DNA from: Sclerurus mexicanus
Lineage: Eukaryota; Chordata; Aves; Passeriformes; Furnariidae
DNA length: 64,000 nucleotides
NCBI GenBank assembly: GCA_013396755.1
Contig: VWZF01006010.1
Span: forward strand, 1,096,797 to 1,160,796
Reading direction: 5' to 3'
Shown one piece after another: positions 52,435-64,000 of this stretch; the stretch's first letter is position 1; the number at the start of each line of letters is the position of its first letter. The notes under the pieces were generated by a model. That model was given only the letters and a program-made list of their open reading frames with translations. It searched no databases and was not told where the DNA came from. The position numbers and the translations under genes are program-made.

Positions 52435-55340
52435 TTGGATTACCATATTCAGATTTTATCCAGATTTCCATAATGGTGTTACATAAGATAACTGAAAAAA
52501 GACTGAATTTAATGCACTGTACGTGATGTGTGCTGCCTTTGAACAATGAATTTTTGCTGGTTAACATTTGCTCAAAGGCTTCTTTGTAAGGAATGTGGCC
52601 AGCTCAGAGAAGAGGAGATAGGAAATACAACGGCAATTTCAGTATTGCTGCCATCTAATCTATTAGACAGAAGAACTAAAATAAAATTTAGCTAATTTTA
52701 AAATGTAATTATCTTTGAGAGGTGTAAACCAGCCCTTAATTCTTCCAAGTATGCAAATAAACATAAACAGACTCCTCAGACATTCTCCAAGCAGGTAAGT
52801 AGAAGAGAGAACTACAATATTAACATGAAAGAGGAGAGCATCACAAATCAGGCAAACAAAAACGTGAAAGTTTCTTCAGGGAAACATTAACAGTCCTCAA
52901 CTCATAAACTGTATTAGTGCTGTTCTTATTTTCGTGCTTAACATCCCCTCAGATGTTGCTACTGCTCCACTTTGTTCCTACATTAAATATATCAAGTTTA
53001 ATTGATGCCTTTTATCTTCCCTGACGTTACTGAAATCAGAGCCAGCAGCCCTCTGGTTCAAGTAAGAGCTCCTGAAGGTCACACAGTGTGGGCACCAAGC
53101 AGGACGTGAAGGATGGGCACGGACAACCTCAGCCTGGCAAACTGAGAACACGGGCACTGGGGCACACCTCGAGTCCAAACAACAAGTCTCCCTTAGCATG
53201 CAAACACTTAAGAAAGAAATAAAAATGTCCACAGTCTACCATAATAAATCTGTAAATGATTCTTATTCTGGGCTGGCAAAGGAGAGCTGATTAAAAGGCA
53301 CACAACAGGCACGTGCATCTGATGGACGTGTGTGACAGGCCATGGGTGCTGACAGCCTGCAAAACCTGCATCACTCCTTGATACAAATTCCTTTTAAATC
53401 TAAAACATTTCTGACATCAGGGAATTTGTCCTGCCTTAATGGCCATTCCAAACGACGGACTTACGACATGAAAACAGAGTAGGAACCAACTGGAACCTTC
53501 TAAGTTTACATTTTGTAGGAGTAATGCAAAACAAGTAACTCTAGTTGTCGGTGTCACAAACAGCTCTAAGTTCACTGATCCCAGAAAAATGCTTCAGACA
53601 ATCAACAAGCTAAGCAAAAACATTTCTGTTTTATGGAGTTAGCAATGCAGTGGCTCCCAGATTTGAAAATGAGCATTTGGGTGCAGTGAAATGAAAGAGG
53701 CAATTGGAAACCAATTAGCTGAACTGAAAATGGAAATGGTTTCAGCCCCAGATCTGCAATCTGCACCGAGACTTGCATCAGCGTTCTTATTATATCTTAT
53801 GCTTTGAATTGGGCTTCACGTGATGGAGAGCTGCAAACACTCCCTGCTTCGGTAGAATTAGAGTGCTTTGATATTTATCAACAATGGCAGCAACAAAACT
53901 ACCATCAACATTTTGGTTTATTTGCATTCCTGAGTTTGTAGATGTTTAGGCAGGTGCAGTTTTTATCCATTTAGAGACACGAAATTCAGACTGGGAGTTT
54001 TCACCCAGGGCTGCTGCTCCACGCTGTTCTGTGGAGATGAAGAGGTTCAATCAACAATAGGATCTACCACACCTAACACAGCCAGTGTAAAGACAATAAA
54101 GAGCCTTCTCTTCCTTCCCACCTCCCTGGAATGGGCATTTGGAAAAGGGGCTTTAGGGTTAGCAATGAAAGCGGACATTTTCCACAGGTTGGGCTTCATA
54201 TGCTGTGTTAAGAAGCAGCACATGAAACAAGTATTTTTTGGAGTTGTAGAGATCTATTAATAAGACAGTGGCAAAGTGGCCTCACTTAATAAACTCGTAA
54301 TGGTGACTGGTGAGTGATGACCCTCTCTTTATTTCACCCCATGAGCTTTATCTCTTACTTTCTCCTCTCCCATTGAGTAGGGGAGCAAAGACAGCAGCAG
54401 GGGGAACATCAGGCCAAGGTCAACCCACTAAACCCCCCCTCTCCCCACAAGGAAATAACTCCTCGTGCACTAAATAAATTTAATTCCGTGTGTATATCCC
54501 TTCCACACACATCTAGAGTTTCAGTGTCACAGACTTTGCACCGAATTCGCATGGTATTCTTCAGAGACTATCATGTGGCCACAGCCAGACAGAAATCTTC
54601 CATATGGTGTTGCTACTGTACCTATAAAAAGGCTTTAATGAATTCTGACTTCATGCCGTCACACAAGAAGTATGGAAATGTAACGCCTGCCACATTTCAT
54701 TGCTCTCAGCCCCTCCTGCAGTCTGTCCTCCTGCGTCTTCTCCTCGCTGTTTCTGCACTGGAAGGCTGTGCTCACCTCTAGCAGGCGTCTAAGAACATCC
54801 ACCGCCCATCTGTCGGAGTTTAAACCCAGCTTTGCTTTCAAGCTGTTGTTCATGCTGCCCATTGGCTCTCGCAAGAGTTACGCTGCTTTTCTCCCCCGTG
54901 CAAGCAGTTCCTTGGTGGGATGCCCACAAAGGCTTCACAAGGGTGTGGACACGTTAGGGATCGCTGTGGTGGTGAACCACAGCAGCTCCTTGTCTCCTTG
55001 TGTCCTCCCCAGCTCATTCAGGAATTTCATCTTTTACATAGATGGTTATTTCCCGGCACGACCTCCTTCTTCGTCTCATTGCTTGCAATGCACAAGTTAT
55101 TCAGCAGGACGAGCAGGATTTATAGGCTCTATGCTTGTACTAATAATATGTAATAATTAACTGATTAGGAGTTTGGGAAAATAAATAATTCTTCCATTTT
55201 TCATGGATGGCACTTTCTAATTTACTTTCCCACATTACCACTTATTAACCCTACTCTTCCAAAAAACATACTGTATTTCAGGTTTCTCCTGATTTTTCCT
55301 CTTTTTAAAAGAAAAAAAAATCCAAATATTAGAACTAAGA

Positions 55341-55382
55341 CTATTTCTATATATTAGAAATCTATTTCTGTATATTAGACAT
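55341..55382. repeat. 21-bp tandem duplication
   Basis: CTATTTCTATATATTAGAAA plus T (55341-55361) is followed immediately by a second copy (55362-55382) that differs at two positions. A simple local duplication. Confidence 0.85.
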
Positions 55383-57273
55383 AGACACATGGAAATACAC
55401 TCTGACTTGAAGATACCAATGGTATTTTTATTGTCAAATAGGAACAATTCATGTCTACACGTCTGGCTTTCCAAAATCCCCACCAGGATTCATAGGCGTG
55501 GATAGAAAAAGCAGCACTATTTCAGGTTGCTGGAAGGAGACCATTAGTCACAATGAAGACTTTATACCTGGTGCACATTGCAGGGGCTGTTGACCAAATG
55601 AACCTTTAAAGGAGAGCAATTTTAAGCCCACTAAAGCTCAGACACATGCCAACTCATGAGGAAAAAAATCTTGGGAATTATGAGAAAAACACTCTATTAA
55701 ATCACACAACCCTTTGCTCAAGAGGTGTGAGAATCCTTCCTCCAGCCACAAGAACATGGAAAATCCCACAGAAGGGCAACCTGATTACTGCAGACATTTA
55801 CAAGGTACTAATGAACTCGATCAGTTTTAAATACATAGAATAAAGGAGCTTAGGGTTGTTGCTTTTATAGCCGTTTATTTTATTTTAATAATTTCTGGGC
55901 CTATAATTTCAGCTTGCATTTTACCCGAACTGTCTGGTGGCCAAATTTGTCGTGTAGGACATTCAGCCCAGTGAGAGCGGTGAAGGAATTCCAGGCTAAG
56001 CAGACAACTGAAAGGAAGAGAAGGAAGTTATTTTCAGCTGAATATTTCATTTTGGGGTAGGAAATACGCTGAGGAGTTCAAGCTTACGAAAGAGCAAAGG
56101 GTTGGTCCATATTTTCCCATGGTTTTTTCCCTAAACAGCGACAAAGGCCCTGCAGTGATGGGACAACCAAAACTTACACGAAGACCTGCCATACCACATT
56201 TTCCTTTTCTTTTGCTCTTAATTACATTCCTTTGCATCACATAAAAATGCATGGCACCCACTGCTGGAAAGCAAAGCTGCAACAATGGAAAGTAGGGATT
56301 ACAGGGTGGGGGAAAGGCAAAACTGTTACTGAATTTATAGAAATTCAGTATAATGCATTTCAGCCACCTTTTCAATGCCCTACAGAGCTGTCAACAGAGG
56401 CTGCAACTCAGGAGATCTTAATTCTTTTGGAAATGATTCCTCTTTGTCTGAGCAGCATCTGATTTCTGGGATACAACTTAAAATAAACTATAATAAAGAA
56501 AGTTACTCCATTTCAAATCTGCGGTAACACCAACACCTCCGAAGATCAAGGGGATGAAGAAAAGCAAACAAACTTCAGCAGTTTAGCAGCCTTTCATTCA
56601 CTTCCACATTTTCAGAAAACAAATTAGTGTTTTAATATTCCTGGGACAAACTACACTAGTTGTGCTGTGAGATTTCAAGGCACACTCCAAAGCTGCTCCT
56701 CCGTTCAATTCTGTGTATTAGACAACCCACCTGGTTTGGGTCTGATCCAATAAGACTAACCTGCATCCTTCAAATACCCTTTAAATGCAACATGCTGGAG
56801 GTTTTAATAACGTTAAGAATGCATTGTGTGCTCTGCTCTTCCTATCACAAAATTGTGAATCGAGGGCTTGCTCCTGTTTCAGTGTTTAGTAGCCTGTGTG
56901 TCCCTTAAATCCTGCCCTCAGACACACTGAGGAATATTACGGGGTGTTCCAGGTTTCCTAGAAGTAAATTCCATTGTGGAATTTTATCTGTGACAAAGAA
57001 ACATTCCCCAAATTACTTCAATGTACAAAGCAACTACTTAAACAGAGTTCTTCAAATGATGTTCACCTTTCGGTATTACCAATTCTGCCTCATTTATATT
57101 TTATACTCACAATTCTTCCAGGTTCCCTTTAACATTTAAATATTTATATACTGGCATTGCTCTGGAATTTGTTTAATTTTCAGAGCCTATAGCAGCCTAC
57201 TGCCTCTCTTCCAACAACCCTCCTTTGTGCCTCTGATGCCAAATTGATTGGTTTTGAGGGGGTTTTTAGTGTT

Positions 57274-57288
57274 TTGTTGTTGTTGTTG
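57274..57288. repeat. (TTG)5 microsatellite
   Basis: Five perfect TTG units in a G/T-rich stretch. Confidence 0.9.
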
Positions 57289-59441
57289 GGTAGAAGAGGA
57301 GAGGGAAACAGTCCTGTGTCATAATGGCTTCATCAAACAGTACAGTGGGATGTTAACCTGCCATGCGAGCTCTGGACGGGTCAGGAAGTAGGAAATTATC
57401 TGCACAGTCTTCCCACTTTTATGGATTTTATGAATCCATGCGGATCAGTGGGGAAAATACCAGGCAGAAACATTTCTCATTTCTGCAAAGACAATGTGAG
57501 ATTTCAGGTTCCTCTGAACCAAGTGAAGTGACTTTGCTGCTGTTCATGATGCAAAGAGCCCAACCACCAACTTGCCAGCTTGGCTTAAAATAAACCGAAG
57601 GGGTAAGTTGCTCAGATTTATGAATGTTGCCTTTGGGAGTTTGCCCCTGATTCATAAACATTACAACTAACAGGTAGTGTTATATCTATTTATTCTCTAA
57701 CCTCTTGTGCTTCTCAGGACATATAATTTCATTTCCTTCTCCTACTGAAACTCCAGTCACTTGTGTTTGGACACCAATCTCCCCACTGGGGAGTCTGGAG
57801 ATTAAGTTTATGGTCTTCCCTTTCCAAGAGGTCACAAATGAATCTCTCCTGGAAGAGACTGGAGATTCAACTCTCTGAAGGAGCTCTAATGGCCTCAAAC
57901 ACAAAATTTGCATAAAGAAATAAAAACCAAGCCATGTAAGAGCCATGGCAAGTCTCACATACACGTGGTTAGAGCCTCTTCCTCCCCAGAACAGGACAGC
58001 CTCACCCAGGGTGTCCCTGCAAGCAGTTCCCAGTCCTTCCACTCTCTGGCACTGAACAATGTGTGTGGTTTGGGACTGACCACCAGCCATGCCTGGAGAA
58101 ATCTTTACAGGTGAAGGCACCGTCTTCCACATTGCCCTTCTCATTTTCTGCAGAAGGAAATGGAAAGGAAGGATGGAAGGGGCTACTCCGGTTCTCTTAC
58201 TGGCCTCTTTCATCAGCTAAAAGCTAAAATAACCCCTTGTGACACAGGGTTAACGGGCTCAAAATGGACATAGAGACTGGTGCCTTTGATTTTCTGGCTT
58301 TGGTTCCTGAAACATCTGCTGGCAAAAACACTTTCCTGAGAGAGATCAGGACTGTTTTCCCCCAAAATCAGTGCAACTGCAGATATAATTCAGAAATGGA
58401 AAAACACACTGTGGAGCCAAATCATTATCTACAAATAATTATTTAGCCATTTCAAATAGAGTTGGGAATTTCCAGGTAAATGAGATGAACTATCAAACAG
58501 GAGTACCAGGAACACTAATTGAGGCTCTAAATACCTGAAGCTGAACTCTAGAAATGACACAACTTGCTCCCCCATGGTCCCTGAAAGAGCTGATTTACCT
58601 TTTTAAGGACCTATGGACTGAGCACGATGTGGAAGGCTATGAATGCAGTTATTTGCTGCTGTTAATAGCATTAATAACAGGTAATGCAATAGAGTGAATA
58701 ATATACTATACTATAATAAATAAAGCACAAATCCAAGAGGATGGGAAACTGTTTGACAAACTGTATAATATCCCTGTTTGTGTCAGGGCAGTGTGAGGAA
58801 GAACCACATTGTGGTCACTGACATTTCCTGCAGAAAGCAAAGCAGACTCTGCAATGGGAATGTCTATTTAGGGACCCTGTGGGACCAGGAGGAAAAGAAC
58901 CAGAATCTTTACCTCTATACTAATTATTTCTTGGTTTTCTTTCCCCTCAGTTCCTAATGCTGTTTTTATGCAACTATTTGCATTTATTAATTTGTAATTT
59001 ATTTGAGCTAACTCAAAAGGAAAACAAACAACTGAATGCCTTGTACTACTGAAAGGGAAAACCAATATGACAAGAAAATTGCTAATATGATAAAAAATTT
59101 ATATCCAACCAAGGCAGAATATCAATCCTGCTGTTTCTGGCTCATATTCAATCTTATAAAGAGACAGAATGATTTTTTTTAAAATATATTAATAAATAAT
59201 GCAGTAGCACAATTTAATTAGAACAAAAGTTTCTTTTTCCAGGATTGAAAAAATATCAGCAGGGACTTACAGTAGGAAGAGTCCCAATGTCCTCAGCCAT
59301 TTCCCTCCACTTGGGAATAGACTGGAAGATGCTCCCCATTGCACAGGGCCTTTACTGACAGGTCCAGCAGTGGGTAAGAGCCGTGCTGGGAGAGCATTTC
59401 TGCCACCACAAGTGCTGCCCAAGGCAGCTCTGCAACACCTT

Positions 59442-59489
59442 CCCTAACCCTAATCCTAATCCTAACCCTAATCCTAACCCTAACCCCAA
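59442..59489. repeat. Interstitial telomeric sequence
   Basis: Eight consecutive hexamers in strict register: four perfect CCCTAA (59442, 59448, 59466, 59478), three TCCTAA (59454, 59460, 59472) and one CCCCAA (59484). The - strand reads TTAGGG/TTAGGA, the vertebrate telomere repeat. The register is unbroken and the changes are mostly one recurrent C-to-T at the first base. Short internal blocks like this usually come from telomerase-mediated repair of a double-strand break or from ancient rearrangement. Confidence 0.95.
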
Positions 59490-62400
59490 TCCCTTGTAGC
59501 CCCTTTAGGCTTCCTATGTGCTCCCATTTGCCAGCCCTGCTAAAAGCAGGATGCCAGGGCAAAAGGAACCTCAGCAAAGGCTCACTCTGAAAAATCTGTG
59601 GATACAGGAAGGGTAAGTGGAGTAAATGTCAATTTTTTTCCTTTCTGTTTTCAGAAGTAAAAGTATTAATGGACAAAGAGGAGTCAAGAATAACAAGTGC
59701 TTGGGAACATATTTACTGTATTTACAGCCAGTGACAATCAGGTTTCTTAACTCGGCCTCATCGTGACTGGCAAATGGTCACAATCAGCTGACAAGAAAAG
59801 TGGGGAGAAAGCCAGGAAAAAATCTCTCACCTCCCCAGATAGGAGCGGTTCCAGAATCCCTTCCATCATCTCACATCACTCGTTTGACTCGTTGCTGTTC
59901 ACAGCTACCTACCACCACCACAGCACGGTCACAGGCAAGACACGAGCCCTGTCCCTCATTCTCAGAGGCAGCTTGGCAATACCTACAGCACTTCCAGGGC
60001 AATCGGGTCACACTGCGCCCTAAAATAAATTCAATTATTAAACAACACCACATGTCACTTCCCTCCAGCTGAAAACACGGCACACAGTTACTCTGTTAAA
60101 AAATCAAAACCCACTGGAGGAAATAGCATTAGATGTCATTAAAAAGCCTCTGTCTTTGCTGCTGGATGGGGTGATGGTGCAATTTAAGTTTTGGCAAACT
60201 TCAACCTCCTCTTTGAGCGCTTGTTCAGCATCTCCCTCATTTCACTCTCCCACCTGCAAAACGTCTGCCTGTGTCAGTTCTTGGCTCTTGATCCTCGCCT
60301 TGTATCTTGGATTCTGTTCCTTGTTGTGGCCTTTGCACCTTCTTGAAGCCACCAAACCCACAGCCTTAATCTTCTCCTTGCTTCTGTTCTTATTCTTTCT
60401 CTGTAATCCTCTCTCCATCTTCCACAAATGAAGCTGAAGAGTTTCTCTTGCTGCAAGGTTTTCCATTAAAAGACTTTGCATTACAGGAAAAGCCCAACAA
60501 TTTCCAGAAAAATTGCTCTATTTAAAAAGTGGAAACACTTAACATGTTATAATCTTAAAATCAGTGCCTTACAACAAGAACAAATTTTGGATATTAAAAC
60601 TCTTCCTATTTTCCTCCTTTGCAGAAATCATTACCTACAAAAGTTTTACTATTTCCTCTGAGGTTTATAAGGATAAATTTTATGATATTAAGGAACATTG
60701 GCAACATGGATTGGCAATTGAAAAGCAGGTTCAGGTGCGTTAAGATCTGTAAGACACACACTCTCTGGTATTCATTTTTTACAACTGCCTTTTAGTTTCC
60801 TCCAGACAGTTCTTTGCTTTCTGAATTTGCCATTATGCTAAAATGGTAAAAAATACAAAAAGGAAAAGAAACACTAAGAGACCAGGAGCCTGCAGTGCCA
60901 CTGCTCGATGCTGGAGTTTGAACTGGGAGAAATCAAACTCAAACTCTTCCAAAAATACCACTCCCCGTTCACTCCCTCTTTGCTCTTTTGGTTATGGAAC
61001 AGCCTGTGGAAGGGAGCAACTACAAGTGCTCAAAAAGAAATTCCCAGGAGGATTCACAGCTTGGAATTTGGCAAATAGATTATTGTTGCTCAAGAGGGAA
61101 ACAGAAGATCCAAAGGAGAATAGAAGAGACATAAAACAGCCTCTGCCAGAGGAGAAGCTGAGATCAGAAATTTTGACTCCAAATCTGAATCAAGGAGGCA
61201 GGAGGAACTGGAAGTACAGGTCCAAGCTAGAGATAAATACATCTTACAAGCTACAACTAAGACAGGACCAGTAAAATAAAGATCACTTGAAAAAGTAAGA
61301 AGAAAAAAAAAAAAAAGGGATGCAGGGATGCCCTACAGAGAACATGGAGGATAAGAAAAGCATGAAAGAAAAGAATAACATAGAGTCATAAGGCTTCCAG
61401 AGGAGAGATCTTATTAAATATTAAAGCAAGCCCATTATTCCCTCCTGGCTGGTAAGAACTACACTGAACACTGTAGATACATCACCCAACAATTTAGGGT
61501 GAAGAGGCTGGAAATAAATAAATTTCAAGAAAGCAATACTCTTAGAGAGTCAGCACACCTTCATTTGGTGCCCCTTAAAATTGTGGAAGATTTCTCAGAA
61601 CTAAGAGAAAAAGATAAAGAAGGAATACATAAACCCCCAAACTGGACACCAGCATGGCTGTGATGAAGAGCACCCTTTTAAGTGAGAAAGATTCCAATCC
61701 TAAACCCCAAGCACTGAATGCTGTAAGACAAAAAACCCATTAGCCTTGGAATTTAAACACAAGCACCTAAAACTTTATGAAGAAAATAGGGGAGGGGGAA
61801 ACCAAGTCTCTTTAACAGCAAAAGACAAGGTATAGAAAACAGGAGGATGCTAAGCCTGAGAGGAGAAAAGGAACAATGAGGCCAGTCAGTTCATCAGGAA
61901 TAGCAAGAAACATGTGATAACTTGTTCAGAATAAACAGCAAAAGTTTGGGGAGACGTTTTATAAAGGATTATGTGGAACAGATACATCTTCACACAAAAG
62001 ACAACCAACCATCCTATGGACTGACACCAGCTTCAGTAAGAAAGAGAAGGTGAGAGGATAAAGCTGAATAAGTTCATATCTGAACTTTATACGCTTCAAA
62101 AGAGCTTTAAACATTTATTAGGAAATTTCTTTTATAAAATTTAGCAAAGTAAAAACATTTCCTTCTCCTACAACTAAGAACAGTTGTACACAGAAGCTGG
62201 AATAACAGCTTGTTATATAAACCTGTTGGTAAAAATGATGATGCAGGAATGTTTACTGAAATGCCAGCAGATAGAATAAAAGCTATGCTAATTGGATTTA
62301 TGCACTTAGGAAAGGATCCATGCTAGACAAAAAACCCCAGCTGTAGGTAATCATAAGAGCTCCTTCAAGCTGCCTTAAAATATGCATAAAGAACCTCCCT

Positions 62401-64000
62401 CCCCGATACAGGCACTGAAAAGTGCAAATAGTTTCAAAGACTAATTAGATAAGTCCATCCCAGAAAGTTCAGCATGACCTAATAAACACAAAGCCGTGGA
62501 TCCAACCTCTGGCTCAAGAAGTGCCTAGAACACGGTTTTGCAAAACTAGAAGGGCACCCATTTGGAAAAGGAGTATTTTAGACTTGCCATAAAAAGACTT
62601 ACGCTACTGGCCACTGTCAGAAAAAGGACCCCGGGTTGGGGGTCTCACTAATGGAGGTTTTGGTATAGTTACTCTCTCCAGACCTCAAAAAGCTGAAAAG
62701 AAATATTTCAGTGCTCTGTGAAAACGTTTATTTGTCAGTGTAACTTACGGGCACCTATTTTTGGTTCCTCTAAAGGCCTTCGACCTGCTGGATGGAAACA
62801 CAGGAGTGAGACTTTGTGATACGTGACATCCTACGGGCTCAGACACAGGCGACGCTACTGAGAAGTTCCGCAGGAAAAGGTAGAAAAGGGTTTGTTATTT
62901 ATAGGCAGGCACCAGACAGAGAACAAAAGTGGCAAAAGGGCACCTCAGTTCTGAAAAATTCAGATCGCTCTGTCTAGAAAATAAATGAAAACCCAGCTCC
63001 TTTTCAATGTGCCTTCCCACCCCTGTGTAAATGAGAGAAGTTGTGATCTTCTCCTGCAGGCAGTTTGAAGGGAGGGAAGAGCTGACTCTTCGGGGGCCAA
63101 ACCTTCCTGGGGAAGTACAAGAAATCTTACTAAGAAAAAATACACAATGCCCCAAATTAGATAAAAACTTTTCCACTGTTTCTCAAGAATAAATGAAAAA
63201 TAAATATGGAAGAGACCTCTACTGACTCCCTTTTGAGGGACTGAAATGCACAGACCACTAGTTCTTTTTACTTGATTCTAATCTACGAACTTTTCAAACG
63301 TGGCAGGGATGAGCTTCTTCCCTTGATGAAAACTTTCTGTGTTCTAAGGAATCTTCAGAGCTAAAAGCACACCTCGGTGCTGTCTCTCAGAGTGGCCAAC
63401 TCTGCAGGCTGCAAAGACTGAAACGCAGCCCAGCTCTGTGTTTCAAGGCACTTCAGAAAACATCCAAACGTGCTCGGGGTTTCAATGGGTTTGTTACCTA
63501 ACACAAAAAATATCAACAGTGAAACAATGCATGAAAGTTATCATCTGTCCTCCCACACGGTTTGTCTCTAACCACGTGACCTTGCAACCCTTCCTATTCA
63601 CCCCAGGATTGCCCACACTGAAAACCTTGCAGGTTTTCTATTTCTTCCCCAAAACGCACTATTACATTAAAAATACCTGCAGATGAAGAACTCACCATTT
63701 TTCCTTGTTAAATTTTCTCCCACCCAACCTCCAGCATCTGGTGACAGCTCCCAACAACAGCTGGGCCCCTAAACCTTAAGAGTAAATAATTTCTTTGACG
63801 TGGGCAAGTTTTCTAGAAGAGGTAATCGTTTTTGGTTACACCAACTACCATAACCAGCTACCACAAGCACCTAAAGCTCTTCCTAAGATCCTAAAGGAAA
63901 ACAGAAGAACAGTAACAATCATTCCAGGACGTACAAGATTGGCCCCATACTGAGAGACACTGATAAGGCAGATTCTACCAAGGTTCCAGAAGTGCTGAAT
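59490..64000. other. Unique gene-free DNA
   Basis: No exon, RNA gene or confident transposon. The A14 run with upstream AATAAA near 61.3 kb is listed separately. The T/C-rich block at about 60190-60440 opens frames on both strands without domains. Confidence 0.55.
61275..61316 (+). other. AATAAA followed by A14: possible retrocopy 3' end
   Basis: AATAAA at 61275-61280 is followed 22 bases later by A14 at 61303-61316, the layout expected at the 3' end of a polyadenylated transcript copied into DNA. Upstream, 60843-61274 is open for 143 codons, Lys/Arg/Asn-rich, with no domain I recognise. Retrocopies are uncommon in birds because CR1 does not use poly(A). A chance A-run in AT-rich DNA remains the simpler explanation. 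Confidence 0.25.

Larger units (their letters stand above)
38539..59441. other. Long repeat-poor, gene-free stretch
   Basis: About 21 kb in which I recognise no exon, RNA gene or confident transposon. Candidate regulatory blocks at 39340-39560 and 43480-43620, a doubtful CR1 scrap at 47255-47303 and several simple repeats are listed separately. The longest open frames (194 codons at 46639-47223 on +, 175 codons at 57686-58213 on -) show no known domain. Both strands are open at 41240-41660, again without a match I know. The stretch is plausibly intronic or intergenic regulatory DNA. Confidence 0.5.

Noticed and set aside
57686..58213. 175-codon - strand open frame
   Set aside because: No known motif; the opposite strand is also partly open; likely chance.
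1..64000. tRNA, rRNA, CRISPR arrays, bacterial operons or organellar DNA
   Set aside because: No cloverleaf with a convincing T-loop box, no spaced identical repeats and no dense coding were seen.

Overview
This window looks like gene-poor nuclear DNA from a bird. The evidence is at least eight CR1 non-LTR retrotransposon fragments, several with the avian CR1 3' end (phrases close to TTCCAACCCAAACCATT followed by an ATTCTATG-type octamer tail). The background is AT-rich and otherwise largely unique, with short microsatellites and a short degenerate block of vertebrate telomere repeats. Nothing in it looks bacterial, viral or organellar. I could not support a single host protein-coding exon, tRNA or rRNA. 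The many open frames of 60-200 codons lack recognisable domains and are most likely chance.

Layout. From 1 to about 6.3 kb is unique DNA, including a homeodomain-site-rich block near 3.73-4.16 kb. From 6.3 to 33.5 kb lies a CR1-bearing zone: + strand copies at 6336, 7264, 16184 and 25934; - strand copies at 13743, 18221, 27526 and 33141; and a decayed CR1 ORF2 endonuclease fragment on the - strand at 9815-10060. In the middle of this zone, 21003-22049, sits the clearest single feature: a 5'-truncated RTE-like retrotransposon on the - strand. It keeps the reverse-transcriptase FADD motif, the RT C-terminal region, a C-terminal C2HC zinc-finger-like motif, a very short 3' UTR and a (CAT)8/(ATG)8 tail, and it is bounded by a 12-bp target-site duplication matching at 11 of 12 positions. 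RTE elements are patchy in birds. The family called AviRTE has been reported from some bird lineages and from filarial nematodes, so the copy may be informative about lineage and horizontal transfer.

From 37.6 to 38.55 kb there is an odd composite segment: three tandem TATAAA units, a 12-bp palindrome with a CACGTG core, a GC-richer body, a (GT)8(GA)6 microsatellite, then a cluster of perfect hairpins and direct repeats. The first part may be a solo LTR (weak evidence). From 38.5 to 59.4 kb there is almost no recognisable repeat apart from one doubtful CR1 scrap at 47.26 kb. At 59442-59489 lies an interstitial telomeric sequence of eight hexamers. Near 61.3 kb an AATAAA followed by A14 could mark a retrocopy, but no parent gene is recognised.

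There is no set of host genes here that works together. The functional content, if any, is probably regulatory (long-range enhancers or intronic DNA). The retroelements record insertions of different ages. I found no convincing new gene system; the RTE copy, the 38.4-kb hairpin cluster and the telomere block deserve the closest second look.
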